Positions 25,664 through 36,565 of a stretch of DNA of 64,000 bases are shown here, piece after piece. The notes under the pieces were generated by a model. The model was given only the letters and a program-made list of their open reading frames with translations. It did not search any database and was not told the DNA's origin. Made by a program: the position numbers and the translations under genes. The DNA comes from Rhyzopertha dominica (Eukaryota; Arthropoda; Insecta; Coleoptera; Bostrichidae): positions 18,992,392-19,056,391 of the forward strand of contig QCXZ01000003.1 of assembly GCA_025024175.1 (NCBI GenBank). Reading direction: 5' to 3'. The stretch's first letter is position 1. Each line of letters begins with the position of its first letter.

Positions 25664-25876
25664 AAAGTTCCTAGATAGATAAAGCACCGATACGTACCGA
25701 TATTATTGGTCCGTCCTGTATAATGGCGCAAAAATGTCGGACATTTGGTGACTTCTTTTGGAGAATTTTGCGTGTTTATAGATTGATAACGCGTTGACAG
25801 TGTGCTTGTTTGTGTTAAAAAGACAGGTTATCATATTCCGCCATTTTTGCGGTACTTCATCTATCTAGGGACTTTA
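25664..25876. mobile_element. Short MITE with about 25-bp inverted ends
   Basis: AAAGTTCCTAGATAGATAAA at 25664-25683 is inverted, with a few changes, at 25852-25875 (TTCATCTATCTAGGGACTTT). Similar direct sequence on both sides (GGCAAAAAT before, GGCGAAAAT after) may be a 9-bp target duplication. The 213-base element has no coding capacity. Confidence 0.6.
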
Positions 25877-25926
25877 GGCGAAAATATAATATATAAATAA
25901 CTGTCCAAATTTATGTCGTTCGGTCG

Positions 25927-27982
25927 CATGGGCGTACCGTGGAGGGTAGAGGGGCAAGGGGGAGGGGGGCTGCCCCCCCCCTGGACCTGGACTGCCAACT
26001 CTGGGCCCTTTCTACCTTCCCTACATTTAGCTGATTAATTAAGTATGTATTTAATGAAGTAAAATTTATAGACAAGCGTATTTCACAATTTTCATCCAGA
26101 ACTTATATTTGATCTGTGCAAATGACATTCATTAAGTTGTTGTCAAACGGTTTCCAAGCTTATTTTGGTCGGGAGTCATAATACGATTTCTACTTTGTTC
26201 AGCTCTTCTAATGTTTTCTTATAGGGATTGTTCACATATGCATGATTCTTTTATGTGGAATACCCGGACTCCGTCACATATTTGTATTTGGCGGTAATTT
26301 CAATCTTCTTAGTTCCAAATTTTCAAAATTAATACAAAGAAACAAAAACTTTAAAAAATATCAGTTATTTCGAGCAAAAATGCACCCGAACTAAGTTATG
26401 AAAGTCTATTTAACGTAAGTTTCAGGAATCCAGTAGCATTATGAGCACGAATTAAAACCCGGTGTGCTGTTAAAATGCCAATATACAAAACTTTTTGAAG
26501 AACGGATTAAACATATCTCAGTTTTTTTTAACTGAGGCTTAATTTGGTCAAAATATTAATTTTGTTTTAAATATCAAATATTAAATATTGGATTAATTTT
26601 TGGAAGCAGTGGATTGGCGGACTACGGAGGTTGGCTTAACTTAAAAAAATAATAGCTTAATGAAAAATGTGATAATCAAATAAAACCAAAGGCTCAGTCT
26701 AAATAAATCTGTACTGTGTTCATAACAAAGCATGTCTTGCATAATTTTATGCAACTATCTAATTCTGATTTTACACAGTACCTGCTCAACAAAATCTGTA
26801 CAAAATTGTCGTCGAACATTGAGATGTAATATGCTATCATTTTACTGATGTCTGGTTATTATCTAGCATTTATATAATCAGCTCGAAAGCACTAGTCATT
26901 ATTTTAGCCAAAGAGCAAAATGGAACACTCAAATTTGATCTACTTAAAATATCAGATCAATGCGATCACGGTTTTTAATCCAAAATTTGCTAATGTCCAA
27001 GTTGAAGTATTATTGATGTGCTCATATTCAGTTTCAGAAGACAATATTGGGCGCTTTAAGCACATAAACTATGCATTTATAATTAAAGTTAAAAACATAA
27101 ATTACTTTTAAGACACATAAAAATTGCCGCAGAAGTAACAATCGAAGTATAACTTACATTGCCATAATAAGATTAATTGATCACATTTGTAATAATTTAT
27201 AATGTGCGTTTAATTGCTAATCCGTGCAGATTTCACTATAGTCAAGTAAATTCCGTAAAAAATTTTAACATACGTTTTTGGCGATATTAAGCCATATTTT
27301 GCAAATCAATGACAACCAGCAAGATGAATATAATACATGAAATGATTTCGGCAGCTTGAGAACAATAACAAATGGCGGTTTTAAAATTATGTAGAAATTT
27401 GAGTAAAATTAGATGTCTGAGTAAAAATTGTTAGAAATAAAACGAGCATCAATTTAATGCTGATTGATGGTGTTTGGCCAGCTGAAGTTGAAACTAAAAA
27501 GCGCATCGGTTAATTAATTAATTAATCTTTGATATGTGCGAATTCCAAACCATAAAACGTGGTTCTATTAGTAGATGCTTAAGGCGAAAGGTATATTTCT
27601 TTAGTACTTCGTTAGACATTACTATAGATTATGTGGATCACGGATCTTTATTCTTCCAAATAAAATTTATCAACTCATCTTTTGTTAAACGTGATGGAGA
27701 TGCAGCTGAATGCGCTAGATGTTGCCTAACTGATATCATCAATAATTGAATTAGGAATAAACGAGGTTTTGAAGATCAGTATATATAAAAAACATAAAAA
27801 TTTGGGTCTTCACAGAAGATGTTTTAAGTCACCTTGCAGAAAATCAACGAAGATGAAGATCGTTCATGGAATAAATACTTCGTTAATTACTTAGGTACAT
27901 AATCCGATAAAGGCACATTTTTATTTATTCCTGCTTTGCCCCCCCCCCCCCCAAAAAAAACCAAAAGCTGGGTACGCCCATG
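25927..27982. mobile_element. hAT-superfamily element with perfect 8-bp target duplication
   Basis: The ends are CATGGGCGTACC (25927) and GGTACGCCCATG (to 27982), flanked by identical TTCGGTCG at 25919-25926 and 27983-27990. An 8-bp duplication is the hAT hallmark. G- or C-runs lie just inside both ends. The interior has a decayed transposase (see 27534). The 2.06-kb insertion lies in the fw intron between sushi exons 1 and 2. The perfect target duplication suggests it is not very old. Confidence 0.85.
27534..27749 (+). pseudogene. hAT transposase fragment (ZMYM1-like / DUF4371 type)
   Basis: The frame holds GSISRCLRRKVYFFSTSLDI, then TIDYVDHGSLFFQIKFIN, which resembles the segment around the first catalytic Asp of the ZMYM1-like hAT transposases found in many insect genomes. 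It is a fragment of about 70 residues and the rest of the protein is missing or too mutated to read. The family call rests on this short block plus the hAT ends. Confidence 0.5.
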
Positions 27983-28262
27983 TTCGGTCGTACTCATACT
28001 GCATATGAAATTCCCACGATATTGCCAATGCCCATAATAACCAATTCACTGAAATTTTTACTATACATCTAGATATCTGGTAATTTTATCTGTTGATTTG
28101 TGTCATTATGTCTGCAAAAATAAAATAAAATCCTTCAAAAATTTGTTTTTTTTTGATAACTTGAAAACAGCAGATTTAAAAATTAAATTATTTACATATC
28201 GGTGGTAGAACGAACTTGCATATCAAATTTCATTACAAATGAGTAACTTTTAAATAAAAATA

Positions 28263-28805
28263 AAAGTTCGTTCGTTCTAAAGAGAGAGAGAGGCTAGAAA
28301 ACGCTACCCGTGATGAGGCTAGTGCCTGGTGTAGAAAACCAACCTAATCTCATCGAAGGGTATTGTTTTCTAGCCTCTCTCTCTTTAGCATGAACTTTGT
28401 ACTTGATTTATTTAAAAGTTCCTCCAAATTTTGTGGTTTTGTGTGCAGCGATGGGTACATAGGCATAATTTGTACCGCAATAAAATGTTAAACCAACAAT
28501 AAAAAATCTAAACAGTCCTATTACCAGGATTTATAGCGGCGGCGAGTTTTTCTTGTCTTTCATTAAGAAAGAGTAAAAATTATGCATACATTGTAATGAC
28601 ACAAATCGAAGAAGACATAAGTCGGCATACAACTATGAAGCAATATTTATTATACGGGGTAAAGCAAAAAAATATTTACAAAAAGTTAACCTTATTTGCA
28701 AAATACAATCAGTTTTAAATGACCTAAAATTTCACATATAACTTAAGGTTGTACCTAAAAGATAATGAAAATACGCGCCTGGGGAGTTTTAGGTGGCGGA
28801 CCCTG
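28263..28805. mobile_element. MITE family member A (left-truncated, with inner hairpin)
   Basis: The right end GGCGGACCCTG (to 28805) and the whole right half match the elements at 32191 and 36871. The expected left end CAGGGTCCGCC is absent, so the copy is truncated. The inner part forms a long hairpin: the arm 28284-28312 (GAGAGGCTAGAAAAC...) is inverted at 28357-28386. No coding capacity. Confidence 0.7.
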
Positions 28806-28914
28806 TATAATTATATTTATCACTGACAATGAATTTGTATAAAGTAATATTACCAAAATTTTTAATTATAACGTTCTTCTTCGTCTTTGTCGTCGTGCAG
28901 TTTAGCATAATTAC

Positions 28915-29885
28915 TAGTAGTAGAGATTAGTAGTTAAGCATCACCGGAGCTTTCGACAGTCTTACAAGTCTAGAAGTGCATCGCAGTGGCCGATACCGTT
29001 GAGCGGCTGAGACCTATTTCTCAAAACCCTGGGAAAACCGCGGCAAATAAGAAAAAGAGGTGTCTAAACGAAAATATGGAAATTTAAATTTGCTGTAAAA
29101 ATGTCCGCAGCGCCATACATTGTATCTCAAACTAACACCGCTTTACAGTAATCAGTCAACCGAAATATGCCGATGTGGTATTTTTTATTTAGTCTGAAAA
29201 ATCTTTATTGTGTAAAAAATAATATACATGCACATTATTCGAAAGTAGTAAGCATTGACATAAAAGGTATGAGCCAAGACAGTTTTAAAGTAACATAAGT
29301 AGACTTTTTGCGTTTAAATAAAAATAGTAATATGTATAAGTAATTAAAATCTTCTGTGTACAATCAGGAAACTATCAATAATGCAACTACATATATTATA
29401 GTTATTAATAAGTTATCAGGAAACCTGCTAATGCTTAGTTTGGTTCACAATGCGCAAATGGCTTCAATCACGCTTATATAAAGCACCTACACAACATATT
29501 TCGGAGATCCATTTGGAAATTTGTGCAGAATAGTAAACTAAAACTAAGCTAATTTAAAATGAATAGAACGAAATTTAGCGATTCTAAGCTTTTACCAGTC
29601 AGCTTGTATAGCTATTTATGGCATATTTTTAAAAGGAATAAGCGTCCACTGCGGATGGATGAGTGTCTGAAATACTAATAGACCTAAATGAGGGCGAATA
29701 ATTGCTAACGCTTCTGAAAATACACAGCAAATTCCTAACTTCTTCAGCAAATTGCATGCTACATCATAGGGCTCTGTTTGTATTGCGCGGCTGCTAGTGT
29801 GACGTAATGGCAGCAGAGGGGATACAGTAAGACTGTCGAAGGCTTCGGTATTACTAATATCAATGTATATCTAATAGTAATAACT
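28915..29885. mobile_element. Putative MITE with inverted ends
   Basis: A segment near 28941-28967 (GGAGCTTTCGACAGTCTTAC) is inverted at 29826-29851 (GTAAGACTGTCGAAGGCTTC), with weaker pairing outward on both sides (TTACTA-rich). The interior is about 0.85 kb and non-coding. Exact ends and target duplication were not resolved. Confidence 0.5.
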
Positions 29886-30704
29886 CTTAATGATAAAATA
29901 CAGGTTTCGGTTTTAACACGTGACTAAGCCCTGATTAAGCCCACGAGCATGCGCATTAAATGGTAAACAATCATTCTCCAGTAATTTGACGTTTTGTAAA
30001 CATGACGCTTACAATAACATTGCTCAATCTCATTTTCAAAACAAACAACAACAATAATCAACAACGAACATTTCACTAGTTTAGCTGTAGTGTTGCCAGA
30101 CAAATGACTACATTTTTGAACAAATAACAAGAAATGTCGATAAAACCCAATACAGCATAAATACTAATCTTACCGCATCCAAATGTTTCAAATAATATTT
30201 GTCATTAACTTGCTTGGCCATTAGGAATGGTGATAGTGTGAATATTTATTACCTACACTTCTCTAGAATTTGAATCTTTGAATGTACCTACAAATTTTTT
30301 ATCTGTTGGGGTAGCATTCCTTGGAGTCTATTCGTGATACATTTATTATTTCTAGTTTTTCAAAAAAATGAGATACTCCTAAGTTATCAAACCACTTTTA
30401 TTTAGATAGCTATACCTTTTCTGTCATGGCCAATTTACTATAGATTACATTTTTAGTAGATATGCCACAGGACTGTTATCATTTACGAATCATTGAAATC
30501 TGAGATTCTTGTAAAATTTCGTATTTATTAAGAATCTGGCAACTCTAATCTTCTAGCTTCTGTAAACGAATGGAAACTTCGAGGTCTCTCCCCACTACTT
30601 GCGCATATCAGGAATTTGCGCTTTAAGTTTAGCCCGCGAATCGGTGGGATTTAAACACGAGATTTTATGGATGTTGTCATTTTCTTATTAGATATATCAC
30701 ATAC
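29886..30704. other. Intron DNA, nothing recognised
   Basis: AT-rich stretch just downstream (on the minus strand) of the first sushi exon. No exon or element ends were seen. Confidence 0.4.
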
Positions 30705-30881
30705 GTTTGCAAACAGGGGGAAATTCATTGTAGAAACCAGTATCCAAGCATGTCCTCGTCGTTGGTCCGACTAGAAGGTGTCCGTCGTCGCACGTATATT
30801 CCACTACAGCACCCACATTGAAATTCTCGGCAACCATTGTAGAATTTGGAGGCTGTTCTGGACGACCACAAGCTTTTGGTT
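30705..30881 (-). CDS. fw: Furrowed, sushi/CCP domain 1
   Basis: A 177-base phase 1-1 exon has acceptor AATTGTTTTAG (ending 30882) and donor AAAC|GTATGT (after 30705). It encodes QPKACGRPEQPPNSTMVAEN, then EYTCDDGHLLVGPTTRTCLD and FPPVCK. The four sushi Cys are kept (ACG, YTC, RTC, PVC). The Trp near the end is replaced by Phe/Tyr (TGFYNEF). It directly follows the lectin exon, the order seen in selectin-type receptors. Confidence 0.9.
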
Positions 30882-30934
30882 CTAAAACAATTTATGTGTA
30901 CAAATTTGATGATAGAACATTCTTAAACGCTTAC

Positions 30935-31573
30935 GATGCTGGCAGATGTAGTTAAGATGCATATTACAATCAGTATCCGACCAAAGCCATCCTTTAGTAC
31001 CATCGTACCTGGCACAGTTTCCGTGGCCGATGGGCAAATTCCAAAAAGATACAGTCACTTCCTCCCCACTTAGCCACTGCCAACCGCCCAACTTTTTATC
31101 TTTCACGGCTCCCATCCAGTACTGTCCACTGGCATCGCTCCTGTGTCGCCTCCATAATTCCCAGCTAATAAATCCTTGAAGTGCTGGGTTGCTCTCATCG
31201 ACAAGGGTACCACCACGATTTCTACAGAAAGCTAAAGCGTCCCTAAATTTTAAGGGCTGTCTGTTGTAGAATATATAGCATTTTCCATTATAGGTTGCTG
31301 TGCTACCAGGTGGCTGATCCCGGAATTGTGGACATCGTTCTATAGGTAAGGCTTGATCTGTATAGACGAATGCTTCACATATCGACAGCTGACTAGCGAC
31401 AGGTACTTCCAGGTGAACACTGACAAATGCACCGGGCATTGGAGGATTGCATGGTAGGAATAGCGGCTGACCTTCCTCTAAGAATCCCGTAAAGCGATTA
31501 CATATTGGATTGGTACCTAAATCAGGACGGTTATTTCCAACTCTCACTACAATCGTTGCAGGCTTGTTGGCAC
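30935..31573 (-). CDS. fw: Furrowed, FTP domain second half plus C-type lectin domain
   Basis: A 639-base phase 1-1 exon has acceptor TTGCTATTTTAG (ending 31574) and donor CATC|GTAAGC (after 30935). Its first part, ANKPATIVVRVGNNRPDLGT...ICEAFVYTDQ, completes the fucolectin-type domain begun in the exon at 34360-34572. From CPQFRDQPPG to NYICQH it encodes a C-type lectin fold with the expected Cys (KCYIF, AFCRNRGG, GNCARYD, DTDCNMHLNYIC) and WMG/WQWL motifs. The calcium and sugar site is atypical: no EPN or QPD, and WSD stands in place of WND. Classical calcium-dependent sugar binding is therefore doubtful. An in-frame ATG upstream of the acceptor (31607) is intronic. Confidence 0.93.
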
Positions 31574-32190
31574 CTAAAATAGCAACAGAGGTGTCAAATG
31601 TATTCATATATCTGATGAATTAATGAAGTTAAACCAAAGGATCTACGATCTAACAAGCTTTTAACGCAATCTTAGTTACTTTAAAAGCAATTAAAATAAA
31701 TCAAGGTGACTAAAAATGCAGTATCTAAGGTATTCCAATCAATCAATTTAGTTACCTTGTGGATGTGGTCGTTAGCCCGTAAATGCTTATGACAGCAAGC
31801 AATCTTAAAACTAGCTTAGCAAAAAAAGAGTTCATCAACTGAGTTTATCAAAGGACTTTATTTAAACTCGAACAACTGTGTTAAAATCTTGTAAAAACTT
31901 CTTTTACTGGACTAAATGCGGATTTCTGCATAGGTAAAGCTACTGAATAGTCAGGGAACCACAACTTCAAATTGTGTACATTACGAATAATCGAATATAC
32001 CTACTCCTGAAATTAGATGAAATTGTACAAATTTTTCTGCTGAATCCATTTGTAAGTTGCAAAACGATAGGGGCTTGCATTTTCCTTATTACAATTTTTA
32101 TCATTTTCGAGTTTTGTGCAATATTCATTCTCTGTCAAAGGTATCTCGTGTTACCTTGTAAACCGTAAGCCTTACCCACACTGGAATATA
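31574..32190. other. Intron DNA, nothing recognised
   Basis: AT-rich intron next to the lectin exon. Only short shadow ORFs are present. Confidence 0.4.
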
Positions 32191-33167
32191 CAGGGTCCGC
32201 CACCTAAAACTCCCGAGGTTCGTATTTTCATTATCTTTTTAGGTACAACCTTAAGTTAGGTATATGTCAAATTGTAGGTCTTTTTAAACTCTTTAAAATT
32301 AGCATAGTCAGTGTCCGAAATTTTTTTTCTGATTATGATATTTTGTAAATAAAATTAATTTTGCTTCATAGTTCGATGACGACTTTTGTCTTGTTCAATT
32401 TGTGTCATTACAATGTATGCGTAATTGTTACTCCTTCTTAATGAAAAACAAGAAAAACCCGTTACCGCCATATTCTGTTAATAGGCCCTTTCACAATTTT
32501 TTAAATGTTAGTTTAACAGCTTGGTACAAATTGGTACAAATTATGCCTACAGATATATCGCTGCATACAAAACCCCAAAATTTGGAGTAACTTTGAAATA
32601 AGTCAAGTACAAAGTTGGTTCTAAACCATGCGATGAGGCTAGTACGTGATGTAAAAAACCAAACTAGCCTCATCGCAGGGTATTGTTTTCTAGCCTCTCT
32701 TTCTTCACAACGAACTTTGTACTTGATTTCTTTAAAAAGTTACTCTAAATTTTGGGGTTTTATGTGCAGCGATGGGTATATAGGCATAAGTTGTACCGTA
32801 ATAAGCTGTTAAACTAACACTTAAAAAAATTGTGAACAGCCGTATTAACAGAATATGGCGGCGACAAATTTTTCTTGTTTTTCACTAAGAAGGAGTAAAA
32901 ATTACGCATATATGGTAATGACAAATTGAAGAAGACAAAAGTCGGCATCCAACTATGAAGCAATATTAATATACGGGGTAAGGTAAAAAAATATTTACAA
33001 AAATAACTTTATTTGTAAAATATCATACTCGGCAAAAAAATTTTTGGACACTCACTATGCTATTTTTAAAGAGTTTAAAAAGACCTACAATTTGACATAT
33101 AACTTAAGGTTGTACCTAAAAAAATAATGAAAATACGAGCCTGGGGAGTCTTAGGTGGCGGACCCTG
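32191..33167. mobile_element. MITE family member B (complete, CAGGGTCCGCC ends)
   Basis: The 977-base element starts CAGGGTCCGCCACC and ends GGTGGCGGACCCTG. Pairing of the two halves extends far inward (the 5' 32191-32320 and 3' 33030-33167 segments are inverted copies). It is flanked by TATA on both sides, so the likely target is TA, in line with a Tc1/mariner-type MITE. No ORF of note. The interior carries the GAGGCTAG...CTAGCCTC hairpin seen in copy A. Confidence 0.8.
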
Positions 33168-33289
33168 TATACTGATGGCTACTGAACGTAAATGGAAACA
33201 TGGCTCTAAACTCGAGAAGGTTTATGCATATTCACATCCAAAAAAGTAAAAGAAAAGGTAAACCAAAATTCGGTAATGAAAAGTGGTAC

Positions 33290-33970
33290 ACTGACAAAAT
33301 AGCCCGTGGCAAAATAGCTTAGCTTAGTCCAGATAATATTTTGAAGGTTTGGTATTTTTTCCCGTTATCAGATAATAAAGAAGCTAAACTAATTAAATAT
33401 CTTAATAAATTACGTACCTATTTAATTCCATTTCATGCGTGTTAACTATACTATTACTTCCAAGAAAGCAAATTTAGGTATTTGAATCTTACGCTCATTT
33501 CTGATCAGTTTTAGTAAGCTTAAATGCAAAAAAATGGAGGATTATGAAGGTGTAGAATTAAAATAAATACTCATGTATAGAGTAAAAGTTGTGGTAGTGG
33601 ATAATAATAACGTAGGATAATCAGTATTTTATCATAAAATTGCAGAATAAAAGAAGATAATTATGAACAATACCTACTAAAAGTTAGATAAGATATATGC
33701 TATGATTCCTTAAGTAAAGAGTTATTGAATCATACACACACTAACGCCCTAAGTATTTAAATACCTTAAAACTTCCAAATACCTTTTGCTTTCTGGAAAG
33801 TATAACTGATTCGCATGGAATGGAAAAGCATACACCCAATTTATTTAGGTATTTGGTGAATATGCTTCTTTATTTTCTTTTGACGGTACATGAACAGAAA
33901 ATATTCAAAACGTTTTCTGTTTTTCTTTATTGGGCTATTTTGTCGCGAGCTATTTTTTCGGGTCATCTTG
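33290..33970. repeat. Repeat with GACAAAATAGCCCG inverted ends
   Basis: GACAAAATAGCCCGTGGCAAAA (33291-33312) is loosely inverted at 33930-33968 (GGGCTATTTTGTCGCGAGC...). A related end occurs at 51440-51480 (GATGACCCGTCAAAATAGCG). It is probably an old transposon family; the boundaries are approximate. Confidence 0.4.
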
Positions 33971-34359
33971 AAAACGTAGCATAGAATTACTTTTTTATTT
34001 GGAAAATTTGTTTTAACTTAAGTGTACTTAAATGTTGCGATATAATTAGCCACACATTCAGAACAGCCAAGAAGACTGGACTGTTTTGCAAAACATTAGT
34101 TCTAAAGAAGTGTTTTTTTACGTAATATACCAAAAATGCGGACTAAATTCAATTTGGAATGCACATTTGTTACCGAATTGCCACAGTAATTGAAGAATAA
34201 TGCCACCTGCAGAGGAAGCATTTATCATCCACATCAATTAATTTTATTGCCCTATTGCTAAAGATAAAATGCTTTCTAAGGAACTAGTTGCACGAATGAC
34301 CCTATTACATTAACAGATAGAAACAAATGAAATTACTGATACTACTGGTGTGGTCTTAC

Positions 34360-34572
34360 CGCAACACGATTTTCCAAAATCAAGCCTCACAAGTTGCACC
34401 ATATACGGCTCCAGGAGATTCACGTACCACCATGGTGCCCTCTCAGCTTTAGTTAGGGTACAAGTGTCGGAGTTGAAGAATGCACTGGTGCTGCCATCGA
34501 TTCCTTTCTGCGGTATACCTCCTGAATCTGTGCTTATCTGCATAGGTGCTTTGCCCGCAGCAACATTAAGCA
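34360..34572 (-). CDS. fw: Furrowed, FTP (fucolectin-type) domain first half
   Basis: A 213-base phase 1-1 exon has acceptor TTCTTTTTTTATAG (ending 34573) and donor TGCG|GTAAGA (after 34360). It begins LNVAAGKAPMQISTDSGGIP, where LNVAAG looks like the tail of a signal peptide. IDGSTSAFFNSDTCTLTKAE and WWYVNLLEPYMVQLVRLDFG follow, typical of the F5/8C-like fucolectin (FTP) fold. It joins in frame to 31573. There is no usable ATG in the open frame (TAG at 34645-34643 on the minus strand), so the start codon and most of the signal peptide sit in an upstream exon that was not found. Confidence 0.85.
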
Positions 34573-34861
34573 CTATAAAAAAAGAAATCGCCCTTAGTAA
34601 TGAACTTTGTTTGTACGAAGCCACCAACAATACACAGCCTGACTATACAGGGTTAACCACAAAGTTCATTTTTCTAAATGTGAAGTTTATAGCATAATAT
34701 CCCAAATAAAAGTTTTGTGTCAATTGCATGTGAGAATAGAAGGACAGATGCCCTCAGTGCCATTTAAGCGGAACTCTGCGAGCTAGGCGGTCTATAACTG
34801 TCCATAACATCGGAGAGGCTACTCCGTAAAGCAATGATGAAATAAATTCAGTTCACTTTCA
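34573..34861. other. Intron DNA downstream of a hammerhead ribozyme
   Basis: No exon is seen. The part next to 34862 (minus-strand sequence beginning GTAGGGTGAAAG) is the 3' product side of the ribozyme and may belong to a PLE terminal repeat. Its other end is unclear. Confidence 0.35.
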
Positions 34862-34903
34862 CCCTACGACTAGTTTCGCCCTGTTGGGCCTCATCAGGCA
34901 GGG
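34862..34903 (-). ncRNA. Hammerhead ribozyme (type I), intact by sequence
   Basis: Reading the minus strand: stem I strand CCCTGC (34903-34898), core CTGATGA (34897-34891), stem II GCCC/GGGC with loop AACA, GAAA (34877-34874), palindromic stem III ACTAGT (34874-34869), C17 (34868) and the stem I partner GTAGGG (34867-34862; one G-U pair). All core bases are canonical. Predicted cleavage is after C17. The short self-complementary stem III suggests a dimeric ribozyme, the type known from Penelope-like elements and retrozymes. The host element around it is cut by the Tc1 insertion at 34985. Confidence 0.85.
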
Positions 34904-34984
34904 GTATTTATGTGCTAATTGTTTTTTATTTCTTAACCTGCTTTTGTTCTTGTATCTATTTCCATGCCAGTTTTTTTTTAATTA

Positions 34985-36565
34985 CACTGACCGGCAAAAA
35001 AAACCGGCCACCCCGATATATCCCTATATCTGCACAATTTATATCTTAAATCGAGAACTGATGTGGTTTTTCTTCGCTATTAACAATTTCAAATGCTTGT
35101 TACACTCCTACCTATGTCTAATTTTAATTTGAGCAACCGAAATTTTCGTTTTAATAAGATCGGCATGTTTGTGGAAATCAAAGGGAATATTTTCTTGTCA
35201 TTTGCTCTTACTAAAAGGCAAGTAGACTTACCTGCAATTGTTTTGGAATCGAGTTTGACAGTTAATCCAAGTTTTCAAGCGATAACAATGTCGTTAACTG
35301 TTGCGGACGTTTCCAAGATTGTTGCTTTGATTGAGGATGGTCGTAGTCAGCGGTATGTGTCTCGTACACTGGAAATACCCCGTACTACAGTTCAGGATGC
35401 ATGGAATCGGTACTTGGAGACTGGCACATGCGAGAGGCGAGCAGGATCCGGAAGGAAAAGGGTGACAACTCTCGTTGATGATCGTTTTCTTGTGCTCAAC
35501 ACACTGAGGGATCGCAGATCAACAGCAGTTCAGCTTCAACATCGTCTTCTAACAGTGCGAGGAATTCAAATAAGTGAGAGAACGATTAGGCGAAGGCTTG
35601 TGGAAAGTGGCTTAAATTCGCGAAGGCCTGCCACTGGGCCACAACTGCTGCCTAGACACCGAAGGGCACGTCTGCAGTTTGCACAGTTACATGCAGATTG
35701 GAACCTTCAGCAATGGAGTGAAGTTCTTTTTACAGATGAGTCACGTTTTTGTCTGCGATCGCCTGATGGTCGAGAAAGGGTGTGGAGAAGACGAGGTGAA
35801 CGATATTTTGACTGCATGATCTCTGAACGACTATCCTTTAACGGCGGTTCTGTAATGGTGTGGGCAGGTATTTCTACGGAGACACATACCGACCTCTTAT
35901 TTGTAGAAAATGATGCTTTGAACGCTCAGAGATATGTGGAAGATATTCTTCAAGAAGCTGTTGTCCCATTTTCGCATTTTGTTGGAGATGGCTTTGTTTT
36001 AATGCATGACAACGCCAGACCACACACTGCGCGAGTGGTAACTGAATATCTGGATGAGGTTGGCATTCGTAGACTTCATTGGCCAGCATGCAGCCCAGAC
36101 CTTAATCCTATAGAGCACCTTTGGGACCAGCTTCAGAGGCGTATTCGTGGACGTCCAGCCATGCCTGAGACTCNTCAAGAGCTACGCTTGGCCCTTCAAG
36201 AAGAATTTGAAGGAATTCCTCAAATGTGCTTAACAGATTTGATCAACTCAATGCCCCGAAGGTTAAATGCTGTAATTCAGGCTCGAGGAGGACATACACG
36301 GTACTGACAGTAGGCAGGAATTCGATTTAAAAAAAGTATCACTATTTTTTTACGCATAAGAAAAAAGTAATTGTTGTGTTTCCGTTATTGTCATCAATTA
36401 AATTACCTAAATTTGTATTATTTGTCTTTTGTCTGTCCCAAACTTTGCGTTTCATATCAACAATAATGATTCTTCAACCCAACATCATTGTTAAGTTGAA
36501 CTGGTGAATATTTAAGTGCGTTTCACAAACATATCGGGGTGGCCGGTTTTTTTTGCCGGTCAGTG
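34985..36565 (+). mobile_element. Tc1-family transposon, near intact
   Basis: The 1581-base element has 35-base terminal inverted repeats (34985-35019 and 36531-36565) that match perfectly (CACTGACCGGC...). It is flanked by TA at 34983-34984 and 36566-36567. It holds one uninterrupted transposase gene. Identical ends and an open frame indicate recent movement. It landed just beside the hammerhead-bearing element and upstream of the first visible fw exon. Confidence 0.95.
35288..36307 (+). CDS. Tc1 transposase (DD34E)
   Basis: Starting at the ATG at 35288 the protein has 339 residues, the normal Tc1 length. The frame is open further upstream, but the TIR-proximal part lacks family likeness. 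Residues 1-120 form two helix-turn-helix units (DVSKIVALIEDGRSQRYVSR, RTIRRRLVESGL). The catalytic triad is FTDESRF, MHDNARPH and NPIEHLWD, with 34 residues between the second Asp and the Glu (DD34E). A basic GRKR-type hook lies between the helix-turn-helix units. It acts in the nucleus, cutting and pasting at TA. One ambiguous base at 36174 leaves a single residue unknown; no stop or frameshift is seen, so it may be active. Confidence 0.95.
   Translation: MSLTVADVSKIVALIEDGRSQRYVSRTLEIPRTTVQDAWNRYLETGTCERRAGSGRKRVTTLVDDRFLVLNTLRDRRSTAVQLQHRLLTVRGIQISERTIRRRLVESGLNSRRPATGPQLLPRHRRARLQFAQLHADWNLQQWSEVLFTDESRFCLRSPDGRERVWRRRGERYFDCMISERLSFNGGSVMVWAGISTETHTDLLFVENDALNAQRYVEDILQEAVVPFSHFVGDGFVLMHDNARPHTARVVTEYLDEVGIRRLHWPACSPDLNPIEHLWDQLQRRIRGRPAMPETXQELRLALQEEFEGIPQMCLTDLINSMPRRLNAVIQARGGHTRY

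Noticed and set aside
31598..31607. In-frame ATG before the fw lectin exon as a start codon
   Set aside because: A strong acceptor at 31574 and exact phase with the FTP exon show that it is intronic.
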